Assembly (NCBI RefSeq): GCF_028621715.1
Contig: NZ_CP117466.1
Coordinates: 1,934,501-1,998,500, forward strand
Origin: Paracoccus marcusii
GTDB taxonomy: Bacteria; Pseudomonadota; Alphaproteobacteria; Rhodobacterales; Rhodobacteraceae
Reading direction: 5' to 3'
Length of the DNA: 64,000 bases
A program made the position numbers and the translations under genes. The notes below the pieces were generated by a model. The model had not been told where the DNA came from and ran no database searches. It worked only from the letters and a program-made list of their open reading frames with translations. Below, piece by piece: positions 51,910 to 61,239 of this stretch; the stretch's first letter is position 1, and each line of letters begins with the position of its first letter.

Positions 51910-52787
51910 GCGCGCGCGGCGTAGGGCAGAACCCGTTCCAGCAGGGCCGCGATTTCCGGAGCCTGAAGGCGCTTGCTGCGCAGCATCGCGTCCAGCTGGG
52001 CGCGGCTGGCCTCGTAATGACGGGACACGTTCTGCAGGTCGGACACGGCCAGAAGGCCGCGCCGCGGGCCGGGGGCCGCGGCATCGCGACCGGTATCCTT
52101 GCCAAGCGCCGCCTGGTCGCCCACGACGTCCAGCAGGTCGTCATAGGACTGGAACACGCGGCCCAGCTGACGGCCAAAGTCGATCATCTGGGTCTGCTCC
52201 TCGGCGTCGAACTCCTTAATCACGGCCAGCATCTCCAGCCCGGCGATGAACAGCACGCCGGTCTTCAGGTCCTGTTCCTGTTCGACCCCCGCGCCGTTCT
52301 TGGCTGCGTGCAGGTCCAGGTCCTGGCCGGCGCACAGGCCCTGCGGCCCCAGGGACCGCGACAGGATCCGCACCAGCTGCGCCCGCACCGTGCCCGACGC
52401 GCCGCGCGCACCGGCCAGCAGGGCCATCGCCTCGGTGATCAGGGCGATGCCGCCCAGCACGGCGCGGCTTTCGCCATGCGCCACATGGGTCGCGGGCTGG
52501 CCGCGGCGCAGCCCGGCATCGTCCATGCAGGGCAGGTCGTCGAAGATCAGCGATGCGGCATGCACCATCTCGACCGCGCAGGCGGCGTCGACGATCGTGT
52601 CGCAGACCCCGCCCGAAGCCTCGGCCGCCAGCAGCATCAGCATGCCGCGGAAACGCTTGCCCGAGGACAGCGCGCCATGGCTCATGGCCGCGCCGAGCGG
52701 CTGCGACACGGCACCGAATCCCTGGGCGATCTCCTCAAGTCTGGTCTGCAGAAGGGTGGCGTGGATCGGGTTGACGTCTCGTCTCAT
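51906..52787 (-). CDS. crtE: Geranylgeranyl diphosphate synthase
   Basis: This 293-residue trans-prenyltransferase extends DMAPP/FPP to C20 GGPP. The first aspartate-rich motif is ASLIFDDLPCMDDAGLRRG, and the second is FQSYDDLLDVVGD. GKRFRGMLML carries the pyrophosphate-binding lysine/arginine. It is opposed to crtB with a four-base overlap of stops, the arrangement I recall in marine Paracoccus clusters. The start at 52787 gives a normal N-terminus. The 166 bases upstream show no gene and should hold its promoter. Confidence 0.97.
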   Translation of the reverse strand: MRRDVNPIHATLLQTRLEEIAQGFGAVSQPLGAAMSHGALSSGKRFRGMLMLLAAEASGGVCDTIVDAACAVEMVHAASLIFDDLPCMDDAGLRRGQPATHVAHGESRAVLGGIALITEAMALLAGARGASGTVRAQLVRILSRSLGPQGLCAGQDLDLHAAKNGAGVEQEQDLKTGVLFIAGLEMLAVIKEFDAEEQTQMIDFGRQLGRVFQSYDDLLDVVGDQAALGKDTGRDAAAPGPRRGLLAVSDLQNVSRHYEASRAQLDAMLRSKRLQAPEIAALLERVLPYAARA

Positions 52788-52953
52788 CAGTGCCTTCGCG
52801 CTTGGGTTCTGACCTGGCGGGATGGCCTGGCCCGGAGCGGTATCCCGCGACCGGTCATCCACCGTCAACAGTCCCCATGTTGGAACGGTTCACGCCCGAT
52901 TGCGAGCCTTTTCGACGGCGACGCGGGGTCGCGCGGCAATTTGTCCAACAAGG

Positions 52954-54201
52954 TCAGTGGACCGGCGCGCCGATGGCCGCGCGCAGCCATGCATCCTTGG
53001 CCGGAAACACCCGCGCCGCATCGTGATCGGCCAGGATCGTCCGGCGCGCGGCGCGGCGCAGGTCGGCCGCGTCACCCGGATTGTCCAGCACCCAGGCCAT
53101 CGCGTCCGCGACCTCGTCCGCGTCGTCCATGTCGACGATCAGGCCGTTCTCCATGTCGCGGACCAGTTCGCGCACCGGGGCGGTGTTCGATCCGATCACC
53201 AGGCATCCGGTGGCCATCGCCTCGGACAGGGACCAGGAGGTGACGAAGGGCTCGGTGAAATAGACATGCGCGTGCGAGGCCTGCAGCGTGCGGACATATT
53301 CATCGCGCGGGCGCATGGCGTTCACGTGGATGCGGCGGTGATCCAGGTCCAGCTGGTCGATCATCCGCAGCCACCAGCTGTCGCCGCGCGCCAGCGGTCG
53401 GCCATAGGACACGCTGTCATTGGCCAGGATCACCGTGTCGAAGTCGTCACGCCGCGCCTGCAGGCGGGCGACGCCGCGCAGGAATTGCGGAAAGCCGCGC
53501 AAGGGCTCCATCCCGCGGGTGGCATAGGTGATCACGGGGCGGTCTGCGGGCAGGCGCAACCAGTCGAAATCGATGCGCGCCTGCGGGTCGGGGCGGTGCA
53601 GGTCGCAATCGACCCCATCGGGCATCACGGTGATCTGGCGGCGCAGGACCGGGGGAAAGCGGCTGGCCTGGAACAGCGTCGGGCACCAGCTGGCATCGGC
53701 CAGGTCGAATTCGCCGGTGATCGGCAGGTTGCGCATCCGGTCCGAGATCATCACCGCCAGGTCGGCGGGCTTTTCCGCCCGGCGCTTGTCCCAGTTGCGG
53801 TCGGTGTAATACCATTCGTGATAGGCGACATAGGTGCAGTCCGGCCAGACCAGCTTGACCCCCAGACCCACGCCCCAGCCCGCATGGGCCACCACGACGT
53901 CCGGGACATAGCCTTCGGAATGGCGCATGCGGAACATCAGCTCGGTCGCGCCCCGGCAGTTCTGCGCGGCGTGGTCCAGGATGTGACGCGGATCGCCCGT
54001 GGGGATCGTGGTGTCGCGCAGCGCGAATCGGCGGGTGCGGATGCCGTCATGGGCAGGGTCGGCGTCGATGCCGCCATGCATGAAGGTGACGTCCCAGCCC
54101 TGGCCCGCCAGCCAGCGGCCCAGGAACTCGAACTGGCCGGGGCCGGACAGGTGCAGAAACAGGATGCGCGGCCGCTGCGCCACGGATGCCGCGACCGTCA
54201 T
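52954..54201 (-). CDS. GT4-type glycosyltransferase
   Basis: This 415-residue glycosyltransferase of the GT-B fold has an N-terminal domain (ILFLHLSGPGQFEFLGRWLAGQG). The C-terminal Rossmann half contains ITVMPDGVDCDLHRPD, VITYATRGMEPLRGFPQFL and EPFVTSWSLSEAMATGCLVIGS. The last matches the E-x7-E nucleotide-sugar region of GT4. The acceptor is unknown. Its start overlaps the stop of the fused gene upstream by four bases, making it the last member of a four-gene unit beginning with the Hint/RTX-like gene. A role in glycosylating a product of that unit is inference. Confidence 0.85.
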   Translation of the reverse strand: MTVAASVAQRPRILFLHLSGPGQFEFLGRWLAGQGWDVTFMHGGIDADPAHDGIRTRRFALRDTTIPTGDPRHILDHAAQNCRGATELMFRMRHSEGYVPDVVVAHAGWGVGLGVKLVWPDCTYVAYHEWYYTDRNWDKRRAEKPADLAVMISDRMRNLPITGEFDLADASWCPTLFQASRFPPVLRRQITVMPDGVDCDLHRPDPQARIDFDWLRLPADRPVITYATRGMEPLRGFPQFLRGVARLQARRDDFDTVILANDSVSYGRPLARGDSWWLRMIDQLDLDHRRIHVNAMRPRDEYVRTLQASHAHVYFTEPFVTSWSLSEAMATGCLVIGSNTAPVRELVRDMENGLIVDMDDADEVADAMAWVLDNPGDAADLRRAARRTILADHDAARVFPAKDAWLRAAIGAPVH

Positions 54202-55388
54202 GACCGGGGAACCGTCTGCCAGCCCGTGCAGCCCGCCGCCAGCAGCGGCTGCTGATCGGTGCGGTTCACGATGGCCTGCACGCGGGCATGGGCGACGCCC
54301 AGGTCCAGCCGCGCCTTGGTCGCGACCAGGAACGTCGCATCGCCGTCCAGGACCGCGTGGACTGCGGGAAACGCGGCCTGCAGCAGGTCGCGGATCGCGG
54401 GCAGGGGGCCCGTTCCATGGATCAGCAGGACGCCGCCGTCGCCCGACAGGCGCCGCCCGGCGTGGCGGATGCGCGCCAGCGCGTCCGGACCGTGCAGCCA
54501 GTCGTCATCGGCCCCCGCGACGATCGCATCCAGCCGCGGCGCGTCGGGTGCCGCATCCGACAGCTGCGCTGGCCGGAACGCCGCGCCAAGGTCAAGCGCC
54601 TGCATCGCCGCCAGGGGCCAGCCCGCCGCGGGGTGATGCACCGTCAGGCCGGGCACCAGGGCCAGCGCCGCAACGGCCAGCGGCAGATGCACCGGCCCTG
54701 TCACCATCACGTGCCGCAGGGCCGATGTCGCGCAGAGCAGCCCAAGGCAGCGACGCGCCCAACCCTCGACCGGCATGGCCGGGTTCAGCGCGTCGATCAT
54801 GCCCAGGGGGGTGCCGTCGTCGTCCAGCACCTGCACCCGGCGGTCATCCAGCATGCGCAGCGCCGCCCCATCCAGGCGGTGCAGGCCGTGATTGATCGCC
54901 CGCGCGCGGGCCCGGACCGGGGCGTCGGTCGCCCGCAGCCAAGCGCGGTGGAAGGGCGTGACCCAGGAAAACGCATCGCGGTTGTCCAGCAGCTCGACCG
55001 CCTGCTGGACGGCGATGGCCAGCGGACCGTCCAGGTCCAAAGACAGGGGCAGGCCGCCGGGCTGCGTCCCGGCTAGGGTCACGCGCCGCGCACGCCAGGC
55101 ATGGCGCTGGACGGGGCCGGTCTGGAGCCGCGTCTCGGCACGGTTCAGGTGCAGGTCAGACAGTGACGACAGGCGGGGGTTCAGCACGTGGATCAGGTCC
55201 GCCCCCCGCCGCAGGGCCAGCAGGCGCACCGGCACGCCAAGGGCGGGGGCACAGACGCATCCGTCGCCGCTGCCCGTCAGCGCATCGCCCAGCAGGCGCA
55301 TCGCGACACCGGTCAACGGATCGTCGGCCCGCGCCTCTGCCGGGCGCAGGCCAAGTCTGGGGTCGTCATGGGTCAGCTGGGCGGTCAT
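54198..55388 (-). CDS. Fusion of pseudo-peptide-deformylase and Rossmann-like domain
   Basis: This 396-residue protein has an N-terminal half that follows the peptide-deformylase pattern: GDGCVCAPALGVPVRLLAL for G-x-G-L-A-A-P-Q-I-G-V; ETRLQ where E-G-C-L-S should be; and AIAVQQAVELLDNRDAF where Q-H-E-x-D-H should be. The cysteine and both histidines that bind metal are therefore replaced, so no deformylase activity is expected. The C-terminal half looks like a Rossmann-type or methyltransferase-like fold (AALALVPGLTVHHPAAGWP, DAIVAGADDDWLHGPDALARI). The function is unknown. It is coupled to the GT4 gene and follows a GNAT-like gene by 19 bases. Confidence 0.6.
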   Translation of the reverse strand: MTAQLTHDDPRLGLRPAEARADDPLTGVAMRLLGDALTGSGDGCVCAPALGVPVRLLALRRGADLIHVLNPRLSSLSDLHLNRAETRLQTGPVQRHAWRARRVTLAGTQPGGLPLSLDLDGPLAIAVQQAVELLDNRDAFSWVTPFHRAWLRATDAPVRARARAINHGLHRLDGAALRMLDDRRVQVLDDDGTPLGMIDALNPAMPVEGWARRCLGLLCATSALRHVMVTGPVHLPLAVAALALVPGLTVHHPAAGWPLAAMQALDLGAAFRPAQLSDAAPDAPRLDAIVAGADDDWLHGPDALARIRHAGRRLSGDGGVLLIHGTGPLPAIRDLLQAAFPAVHAVLDGDATFLVATKARLDLGVAHARVQAIVNRTDQQPLLAAGCTGWQTVPRS

Positions 55389-55407
55389 CGTGGGGCCCGC
55401 GCGGACA

Positions 55408-55920
55408 TTACAGCCGACTGAAGAAAGCGCCGCCCAGGGGCGTGGCGCCATCCGCGGTCAGCAGCGCGTCCATCCGCGGAACGGCAACGCCAAGACCCAG
55501 GCTAACCTGGATGCCCCGGACCCCGCGCGGCGCGGACCAGCCGCGCACGGCCAGCATCACCCGCTGCCAGACGGCGGACCCGGTGGCGGTGTCGCGGATG
55601 TCGCTGCGCAGATGCGCCGTGTGGATCACCGTGATCCAGCTGGCGGAATGGGTCCGCATCGGTTCGAACGCGAACAGCGCAAAGGCCACCGGCTCGGCCT
55701 CCAGCGATACGACGACGGCACCGTGATAACCGCTGTCGTCATGGACCTGTGCCAGCAGGCGCTCCACCTGCGGCTGGTCGAAGGGCAGGTCCGCGAATAG
55801 GCTTTCCCGGTGCATCTGGCGGGCCAACGGCACGATCAGGTCGGGCCGGGCGGCGTGCCTGCCGACGGTGACATCGGTGCGGCGCAGCAGGGCGGGGGGC
55901 AGGTCGGTGTGGAGTGTCAT
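55408..55920 (-). CDS. GNAT-like acetyltransferase (tentative)
   Basis: This 170-residue protein has a strand-helix order compatible with GNAT enzymes: FADLPFDQPQVERLLAQV, then HGAVVVSLEAEPVAFALFAFEPM (strands beta 2-4), ITVIHTAHLRSDIRDTATGSAVWQRVMLAV (beta 4-helix 3) and GIQVSLGLGV. The usual Q/R-x-x-G-x-G/A acetyl-CoA loop is not clear, so activity is uncertain. It lies between the Hint/RTX-like gene (67 bases) and the pseudo-deformylase fusion (19 bases) on the same strand and probably belongs to their operon. Confidence 0.5.
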   Translation of the reverse strand: MTLHTDLPPALLRRTDVTVGRHAARPDLIVPLARQMHRESLFADLPFDQPQVERLLAQVHDDSGYHGAVVVSLEAEPVAFALFAFEPMRTHSASWITVIHTAHLRSDIRDTATGSAVWQRVMLAVRGWSAPRGVRGIQVSLGLGVAVPRMDALLTADGATPLGGAFFSRL

Positions 55921-55987
55921 GATCCCAAGCGGCCCAGCCTTGCCGTTGCCGACATGCTGGGCCTGTCCAATGGCCGCAGGCCGGTCC

Positions 55988-57289
55988 TTACGAATACAGC
56001 GGGCGGTCGTTGCGGGCGTGGCGGGCGGCCAGCGATCGTCCTTCGCGACCCTTCAGGAACGGGATGGCCGGATCGGTCTCGGTCATCGCGTCGAAATCGG
56101 GGAAGATCGCGCGCAGTTCGGACAGCTGGTCCTGGCTGAGAAAAGTCAGCGCCTGACGCCCGGGGAACAGGCTTTCGGCCTCGATCCCCTCGACCGACAG
56201 GATCTGGTGGTCTGCGAACATCAGGTGCAGGTACTGGACGCTGCGGGCGTCGCCGTCCACGTCGATGCCGTTCACGCCGATCAGCTGCTTGACCGCGACC
56301 AGCACCTCGGGGGCGCCGAACATCGTCTCGGCGATGGCCGAGCGGATGACGACGCGGTGCTGGGGCGAAAAGCGGATGTCGCGCAGGGGCAGGCCGTTGC
56401 CGAAGGCGCCGGCGGGCACCAGGATCGGCAGCAGCTTGGGGTTCCCCGCCAGATCGACCGCATCCAGCCTGCGCGAACCGATCCAGGCCAGCGCCTTGGG
56501 GCCGTTGCGGGTGATGACCGTGTCGCCCTGGCGCAGGGTCTCGATCGGAACCGCGCCGCGGGGGGTGTCGATCAGCGTGCCGGCGGTGAAGCAGACCGCG
56601 TTGATCGCCTCGAAGTTGGCAAAGCCCGACCGTGATGCCACGGTCGATCCGTCGCGAAGCGTCATCGTCCCATAGGAGACCGTGCCCTGCAGGATGCGCG
56701 GATAGGCCAGGATCGACCCGATGTCGCTGTCGCTGTAGACGTTGGTGACCAGGTCGGCCTTGCCGTCGCCGTCGGTGTCCATGGTGACGTTGCCGCTGGA
56801 CAGCGTCAGGGTCCAGTCCCCGCGCAGGTTCAGCGTGTCCTGACCCTTGCCGCCATCCAGCTTGGGGCCGCCGCGCATCTTGTCGGCATCCGACAGGCTG
56901 TGGTCCGGCTTCATGTCGAACCACAGGACGTCGTCGCCCTTGCCAAGGTCCACGCGCGCGCCGAACGACTGCTCCAGCTTCAGCGTGTCGTCGCCGTCGC
57001 CGGTAGAGATCGTCTCGAAGGTGGTGCGCGACAGATGGGCCATGTCGTCACCGGTGCCCATGTCAACCTGGCCGAAGGCGACGCGGGCGCCCTGGCCGGA
57101 CAGGTTTCCGCCCTCCAGCGTGTCGTCGCCGCCCTTCATGCTGATGTCGTACACGCTGCGGTTGTCGCCCGGCTCGGTTTGCCGGCTGAACGCCCAGTCC
57201 GACAACGTGACGTTCTGGGTTCCCTCCGAGGAGTTGCCCTGAAGAATGGTCGCGCCATCGCCATCATAGCTGCCAAAGATCGTGGCCAT
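55988..57289 (-). CDS. Hint-domain protein with RTX-like repeats
   Basis: This protein of about 433 residues has an N-terminal half with Gly-Asp-rich calcium-binding-like turns (MKGGDDTLEGGNL, VDMGTGDDMAHL, STGDGDDTLKL, DLGKGDDVLWF, DGGKGQDTLNL). A Hint domain starts at AVCFTAGTLIDTPRG with ETLRQGDTVITRNG and FSPQHRVVIRS. RTX repeats suggest type I secretion and folding with external calcium, while Hint may allow self-cleavage. ATG 57289 was preferred for AGAGGG nine bases upstream; ATG 57298 is also in frame. It is the first gene of the four-gene unit down to the GT4 gene. Confidence 0.85.
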   Translation of the reverse strand: MATIFGSYDGDGATILQGNSSEGTQNVTLSDWAFSRQTEPGDNRSVYDISMKGGDDTLEGGNLSGQGARVAFGQVDMGTGDDMAHLSRTTFETISTGDGDDTLKLEQSFGARVDLGKGDDVLWFDMKPDHSLSDADKMRGGPKLDGGKGQDTLNLRGDWTLTLSSGNVTMDTDGDGKADLVTNVYSDSDIGSILAYPRILQGTVSYGTMTLRDGSTVASRSGFANFEAINAVCFTAGTLIDTPRGAVPIETLRQGDTVITRNGPKALAWIGSRRLDAVDLAGNPKLLPILVPAGAFGNGLPLRDIRFSPQHRVVIRSAIAETMFGAPEVLVAVKQLIGVNGIDVDGDARSVQYLHLMFADHQILSVEGIEAESLFPGRQALTFLSQDQLSELRAIFPDFDAMTETDPAIPFLKGREGRSLAARHARNDRPLYS

Positions 57290-57492
57290 GACAGTCATCC
57301 CTCTTGAAAACGATTCTTGTTAACCCTGTTTCAATGGCGTTACGCCCGCACCCCGGCGGTTGTCAACAAAATCCACGCGCCCGCCCCGCGTGGGCGCGTT
57401 TTTCACGACCCGCGTCGCACAACATGCAATTGGTTGATTAACCTATGAACTTTACGGTTCACATTGCACGTTGTGCAGGGCCGGTCAGGGTT

Positions 57493-57533
57493 GATCCGAC
57501 GCGGAGGCCGGAGGCCGGCGTCCGCGTCGGATC
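57493..57533 (-). terminator. 13-bp perfect stem hairpin
   Basis: GATCCGACGCGGA (57493-57505) and TCCGCGTCGGATC (57521-57533) pair fully, and the 15-base loop contains a further GCCGG/CCGGC stem. It lies 50 bases after the uspA-like stop. It is a very stable structure without a T-run, probably ending that transcript. The remaining 290-base gap up to the Hint gene is A+T-richer and shows no gene. Confidence 0.6.
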
Positions 57534-57582
57534 TGCAACTGGAGGCTGTAAATTTGTGCGCTGTTAACTGTTTATTTACGGG

Positions 57583-58437
57583 TCAGCGGAACAGCAGCAC
57601 GGATCTGCGGGAATCGATCAGCATGCGCGTGGTGACCGATCCGATGATCAACCGGCGGATGCGGCTGTGCCCATAGGCCCCCATGACCAGCAGGTCGTGA
57701 TCCTGCTGTTCGATCCGTGCGATCAGCGCGCTGTCGGCGCTGCCGTCCAGCAGTTCGGCGTGGGCATCGCGGCCGGCGGCGCGCAGGCGCAGGATCGCCT
57801 CCTCCAGCTGGACCTGCGCCTCGCGGTTGGCCGGGGCGGCCATCGCCACCTCGATCCGAAGCCCGTCGAAGACCGGGCTGGAGGCCACGTGATCGACCGC
57901 CTTCATCGCCGAGGCCCCGCCGTCAAAGGCCAGCATCACGCTGGCGATGGGGCGGAAGGCGCGGGCGGCGACCAGGACCGGCACCTTGGCCGCGCGGACC
58001 ACGCGTTCCAGGTTCGATCCGGGATGGTCGGCCGCGAAATCGGCGGCCTCTCCGCGCTTGCCGATCACGATCAGGGCGGGGCCTGCGGCCTTGCCGGTCG
58101 CATGGGCGATCAGGTCGCCCTGCTCCAGGCGAGTCTCGACCCGCGCGGCGCCGGCGCCCAGGGTCAGGTTGCGCGCATCCTCCAGCAGGGCACGGCCCTG
58201 GGCGTTCGCCAGGCGCGCGCGCTGTTCGTCAAGGCTTGCCAGCTCGTCCAGCAGGGCGCTGCGCGCGCCAAGGCGGATCGTGCCGGACAGGTCCTGCGAC
58301 GGGGCGGGGGACCTGCGGCCCAGGACGTGCAGCAGTTCGACCGGCATGCCGCTGCGCGCCGCAAGCCAGCCCGCATGTTCGCACACCGAGGCCGCGTAGA
58401 CCGAGCCGTCCACCAGGGCGATGATCTTGTCGTTCAT
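57583..58437 (-). CDS. Tandem-domain universal stress protein
   Basis: This 284-residue protein has two UspA domains. The first (IIALVDGSVYAASVCEHAGWLA ... LIVIGKRGEAADFAADHPGS) has a partly altered nucleotide motif. The second ends DHDLLVMGAYGHSRIRRLIIGSVTTRML, the full G-x2-G-x9-G-S/T ATP-binding signature. Tandem Usp proteins bind ATP and act in stress or starvation. It follows the SulP transporter by 15 bases on the same strand, so it may modulate that transporter or share its stress signal. Confidence 0.92.
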   Translation of the reverse strand: MNDKIIALVDGSVYAASVCEHAGWLAARSGMPVELLHVLGRRSPAPSQDLSGTIRLGARSALLDELASLDEQRARLANAQGRALLEDARNLTLGAGAARVETRLEQGDLIAHATGKAAGPALIVIGKRGEAADFAADHPGSNLERVVRAAKVPVLVAARAFRPIASVMLAFDGGASAMKAVDHVASSPVFDGLRIEVAMAAPANREAQVQLEEAILRLRAAGRDAHAELLDGSADSALIARIEQQDHDLLVMGAYGHSRIRRLIIGSVTTRMLIDSRRSVLLFR

Positions 58438-58452
58438 GTGCCGTCTCCCCCT

Positions 58453-59949
58453 CTAATGCGCCGTCAGCTTGTCCAGGGCGCCGGGCTTGTCATGGATGGC
58501 AAGCCGGTCGACCAGCGTCTCCGAGGCGGCGTTCATGCCGATCAGCTGCACCTGCGCGCCGTCGCGCCGGAACTTCAGGATCGCCATGTCCAGCGCCTGC
58601 ACCGAGCTGATGTCCCAGATATGCGCCCCTCTGACGTCGATGGTGACATGATCCAGCGGTTCTGCAAAGTCGAACGCGGCCATGAAATCCTCGACCGAGG
58701 CATAGAACATCTGCCCCTCGACGACATAGGTCCGGCTGCGGCCGTCCGCCGACAGGGTCGAGGTCACGCGGAACAGCTGCGCGATCTTGGCGGCGAAGAA
58801 GATCCCCGACAGCAGCACGCCCACCAGCACCCCGATGGCCAAGTTGTGGGTCCAGACGACCGTGGCGACGGTCGCCAGCATCACCACCGACGACGAGCGC
58901 GGATGGGTGCGCAGATTGGCCAGCGACGACCAGCTGAACGTGCCGATGGACACCATGATCATGATCGCGACCAGCGCGGGCATGGGGATGCGGCTGACCA
59001 GATCGCCCAGTCCCACGACCAGGATCAGCAGCGCCACCCCGGCGGTAAAGGACGACAGCCGCCCACGCCCGCCGGATTTGACGTTGATCATTGACTGGCC
59101 GATCATGGCGCAGCCCGCCATCCCGCCGATGAAGCCGGTCGCGGTGTTGGCCAGGCCCTGGCCGATGCATTCCTGGTTGCGGTTGCTGCGCGTGTCGGTC
59201 AGCTCGTCCACCAGGTTCTGGGTCATCAGGCTTTCCAGCAGGCCCACGATGGCGACCGCGATGGAATAGGGCAGGATGATCTGCAGCGTCTCCAGCGTCA
59301 GCGGGATGTCGGGGATCAGGAACATCGGCAGCGTGTCGGGCAGCGCGCCCATGTCGCCCACCGTACGCACGTCCCATCCGAAGGTCATCGCAAGTCCGGT
59401 CAGCACGACGATGGTGACCAGGGGCGACGGGATCGCCTTGGTGATGCGCGGGAACAGGTAGATGATCGCCAGCGACGCCGCGACCAGCACGTAGGTGAAC
59501 CAGGTCACGCCGGGTGCGGACAGGTCCAGTTCGGGCAGCTGCGCCATGAAGATCAGGATCGCCAGCGCGTTCACGAACCCGGTCATCACCGATTTCGAGA
59601 CAAAGCGCATGAAGCGTCCCAGACCGGCCAGGCCGCAGCCGATCTGTATTAGGCCGGCCAGCACGGTGGCCGCCAGCAGGTATTCAAGCCCGTGATCGCG
59701 CACCAGCGTGATCATCAGCACCGCCGTCGCCGCCGTCGCGGCCGAGATCATGCCGGGACGCCCGCCGGTGATCGCGGTGATGACCGCGATCGAGAAGCTG
59801 GCATACAGCCCCACCTTGGGGTCCACGCCCGCGATGATGGAAAAGGCGATGGCCTCGGGGATCAGCGCCAGGGCCACGACAAGGCCCGAAAGCAGGTCGG
59901 GCCTGATGTTGCCCAGCCATTCGTTCTTGTAGGTCGTCAGTGAAAACAT
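58453..59949 (-). CDS. SulP-family anion transporter with STAS domain
   Basis: This 498-residue inner-membrane carrier has the SulP signature near the start ([34 protein letters not shown]), about 12 or more membrane segments and [27 protein letters not shown]-terminal STAS domain follows ([41 protein letters not shown]). Members move sulfate, bicarbonate or similar anions with sodium or protons. The substrate cannot be read from sequence, though this length resembles bicarbonate-type SulP proteins. The adjacent Usp gene is probably co-transcribed. Confidence 0.92.
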   Translation of the reverse strand: MFSLTTYKNEWLGNIRPDLLSGLVVALALIPEAIAFSIIAGVDPKVGLYASFSIAVITAITGGRPGMISAATAATAVLMITLVRDHGLEYLLAATVLAGLIQIGCGLAGLGRFMRFVSKSVMTGFVNALAILIFMAQLPELDLSAPGVTWFTYVLVAASLAIIYLFPRITKAIPSPLVTIVVLTGLAMTFGWDVRTVGDMGALPDTLPMFLIPDIPLTLETLQIILPYSIAVAIVGLLESLMTQNLVDELTDTRSNRNQECIGQGLANTATGFIGGMAGCAMIGQSMINVKSGGRGRLSSFTAGVALLILVVGLGDLVSRIPMPALVAIMIMVSIGTFSWSSLANLRTHPRSSSVVMLATVATVVWTHNLAIGVLVGVLLSGIFFAAKIAQLFRVTSTLSADGRSRTYVVEGQMFYASVEDFMAAFDFAEPLDHVTIDVRGAHIWDISSVQALDMAILKFRRDGAQVQLIGMNAASETLVDRLAIHDKPGALDKLTAH

Positions 59950-60130
59950 GTGTCATCCGTTCCTGACCGGGCCGTCGTGGCCTGCGGTCCGACAGTCAAG
60001 TGTCAAGGTTCGAATTGTCCGGCGGATCGGCGGCCGGAAGAGCCACCCGGAATCTCACCGGGTCCATGCACGTGTCGGGCTGATAGCCGCAAAGAGGCCG
60101 CTGGCGCAACCCCCTTGCGGCCGGGGGGCC

Positions 60131-61165
60131 TCAGCTGCGGGTGCGCAGCAGGCCCATGATATCCTTGGTCCGCTCCAGGATCGGCATGGCGACGGCCGCC
60201 GCGCGGTCGGAACCGTCGGCCAGGATCGCGTCGATCTGGGCGGGGTCGGCCATGTATTCGGACATGCGCCGGGTGATGGGCGACAGCGCCTCGACCGCGA
60301 CCTCGGCCAGGGCGGGCTTGAACGCGCCGAAGCCCTGGCCCTCGAACCGGGCCAGGACCTGGTCGGGGGTCTCGTCCGTCAAGGCGGCATAGATGTTGAT
60401 CAGGTTGCGCGCCTCGGGGCGATCCTTCAGACCGTCCATCTGGCCGGGCAGGGGGTCGGCATCGGTGCGCGCCTTGCGGATCTTCTGGGCGATGGTGTCG
60501 GCGTCGTCGGTCAGGTTGATGCGGCTGGCATCCGACGGATCGGATTTCGACATCTTCTTTGACCCGTCGCGCAGGGACATGACCTTGGTGGCCACGCCTT
60601 CGATCAGCGGTTCGGTGATCGGGAAATGGGTGACGCCGTAATCGTGGTTGAACTTGGCCGCGATGTCGCGGGTCAGTTCCAGGTGCTGCTTCTGATCCTC
60701 TCCGACGGGCACGGCGGTCGCCTGATAGGTCAGGATGTCGGCCGCCATCAGCGCCGGATAGGCCAGAAGGCCCAGGCTGACGTTCTCGGCGTTCTTGCCG
60801 GCCTTGTCCTTGAACTGCGTCATCCGGTACATCCAGCCGACGCGCGCGACCGTGTTGAACAGCCACGCCATCTCGGCATGGGCGCTGACCTGGGACTGGT
60901 TGAACAGGATCGATTGCGCGGGGTCCACGCCCGACGCCATGAAGGCCGCCGCCGCCTCGCGCGTGCGCGACAACAGGATCTGGGGGTCCTGCCAGACGGT
61001 GATCGCGTGCAGGTCGACGATGCAGTAGATCGTCTGCGCGTCCGGGCCCTGCAGGGCCGCGAACCGCTTGAGCGCGCCAAGGTAGTTACCAAGCGTCAGC
61101 CCGCCCGACGGCTGGATGCCGGAAAAGATGCGTGGGCGGAACTGGGCGTTGATCGGGTCGGACAT
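60131..61165 (-). CDS. trpS: Tryptophanyl-tRNA synthetase
   Basis: This 344-residue class I synthetase charges tRNA-Trp. The N-terminal catalytic motif is [22 protein letters not shown], in which GNYLGA is the HIGH equivalent. The KMSKS loop is [36 protein letters not shown] is the family tryptophan/ATP site. ATG 61165 gives the standard N-terminus. It is a housekeeping gene. The 180 bases after its stop, up to SulP, hold no gene. Confidence 0.97.
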   Translation of the reverse strand: MSDPINAQFRPRIFSGIQPSGGLTLGNYLGALKRFAALQGPDAQTIYCIVDLHAITVWQDPQILLSRTREAAAAFMASGVDPAQSILFNQSQVSAHAEMAWLFNTVARVGWMYRMTQFKDKAGKNAENVSLGLLAYPALMAADILTYQATAVPVGEDQKQHLELTRDIAAKFNHDYGVTHFPITEPLIEGVATKVMSLRDGSKKMSKSDPSDASRINLTDDADTIAQKIRKARTDADPLPGQMDGLKDRPEARNLINIYAALTDETPDQVLARFEGQGFGAFKPALAEVAVEALSPITRRMSEYMADPAQIDAILADGSDRAAAVAMPILERTKDIMGLLRTRS

Positions 61166-61239
61166 GAGCGGCCTGCCTTGGAATTTCCTGCCCGCTGGCT
61201 TAGCGGTTGACCGGTGCCTTCGCAACCCAAGGAAACCCC

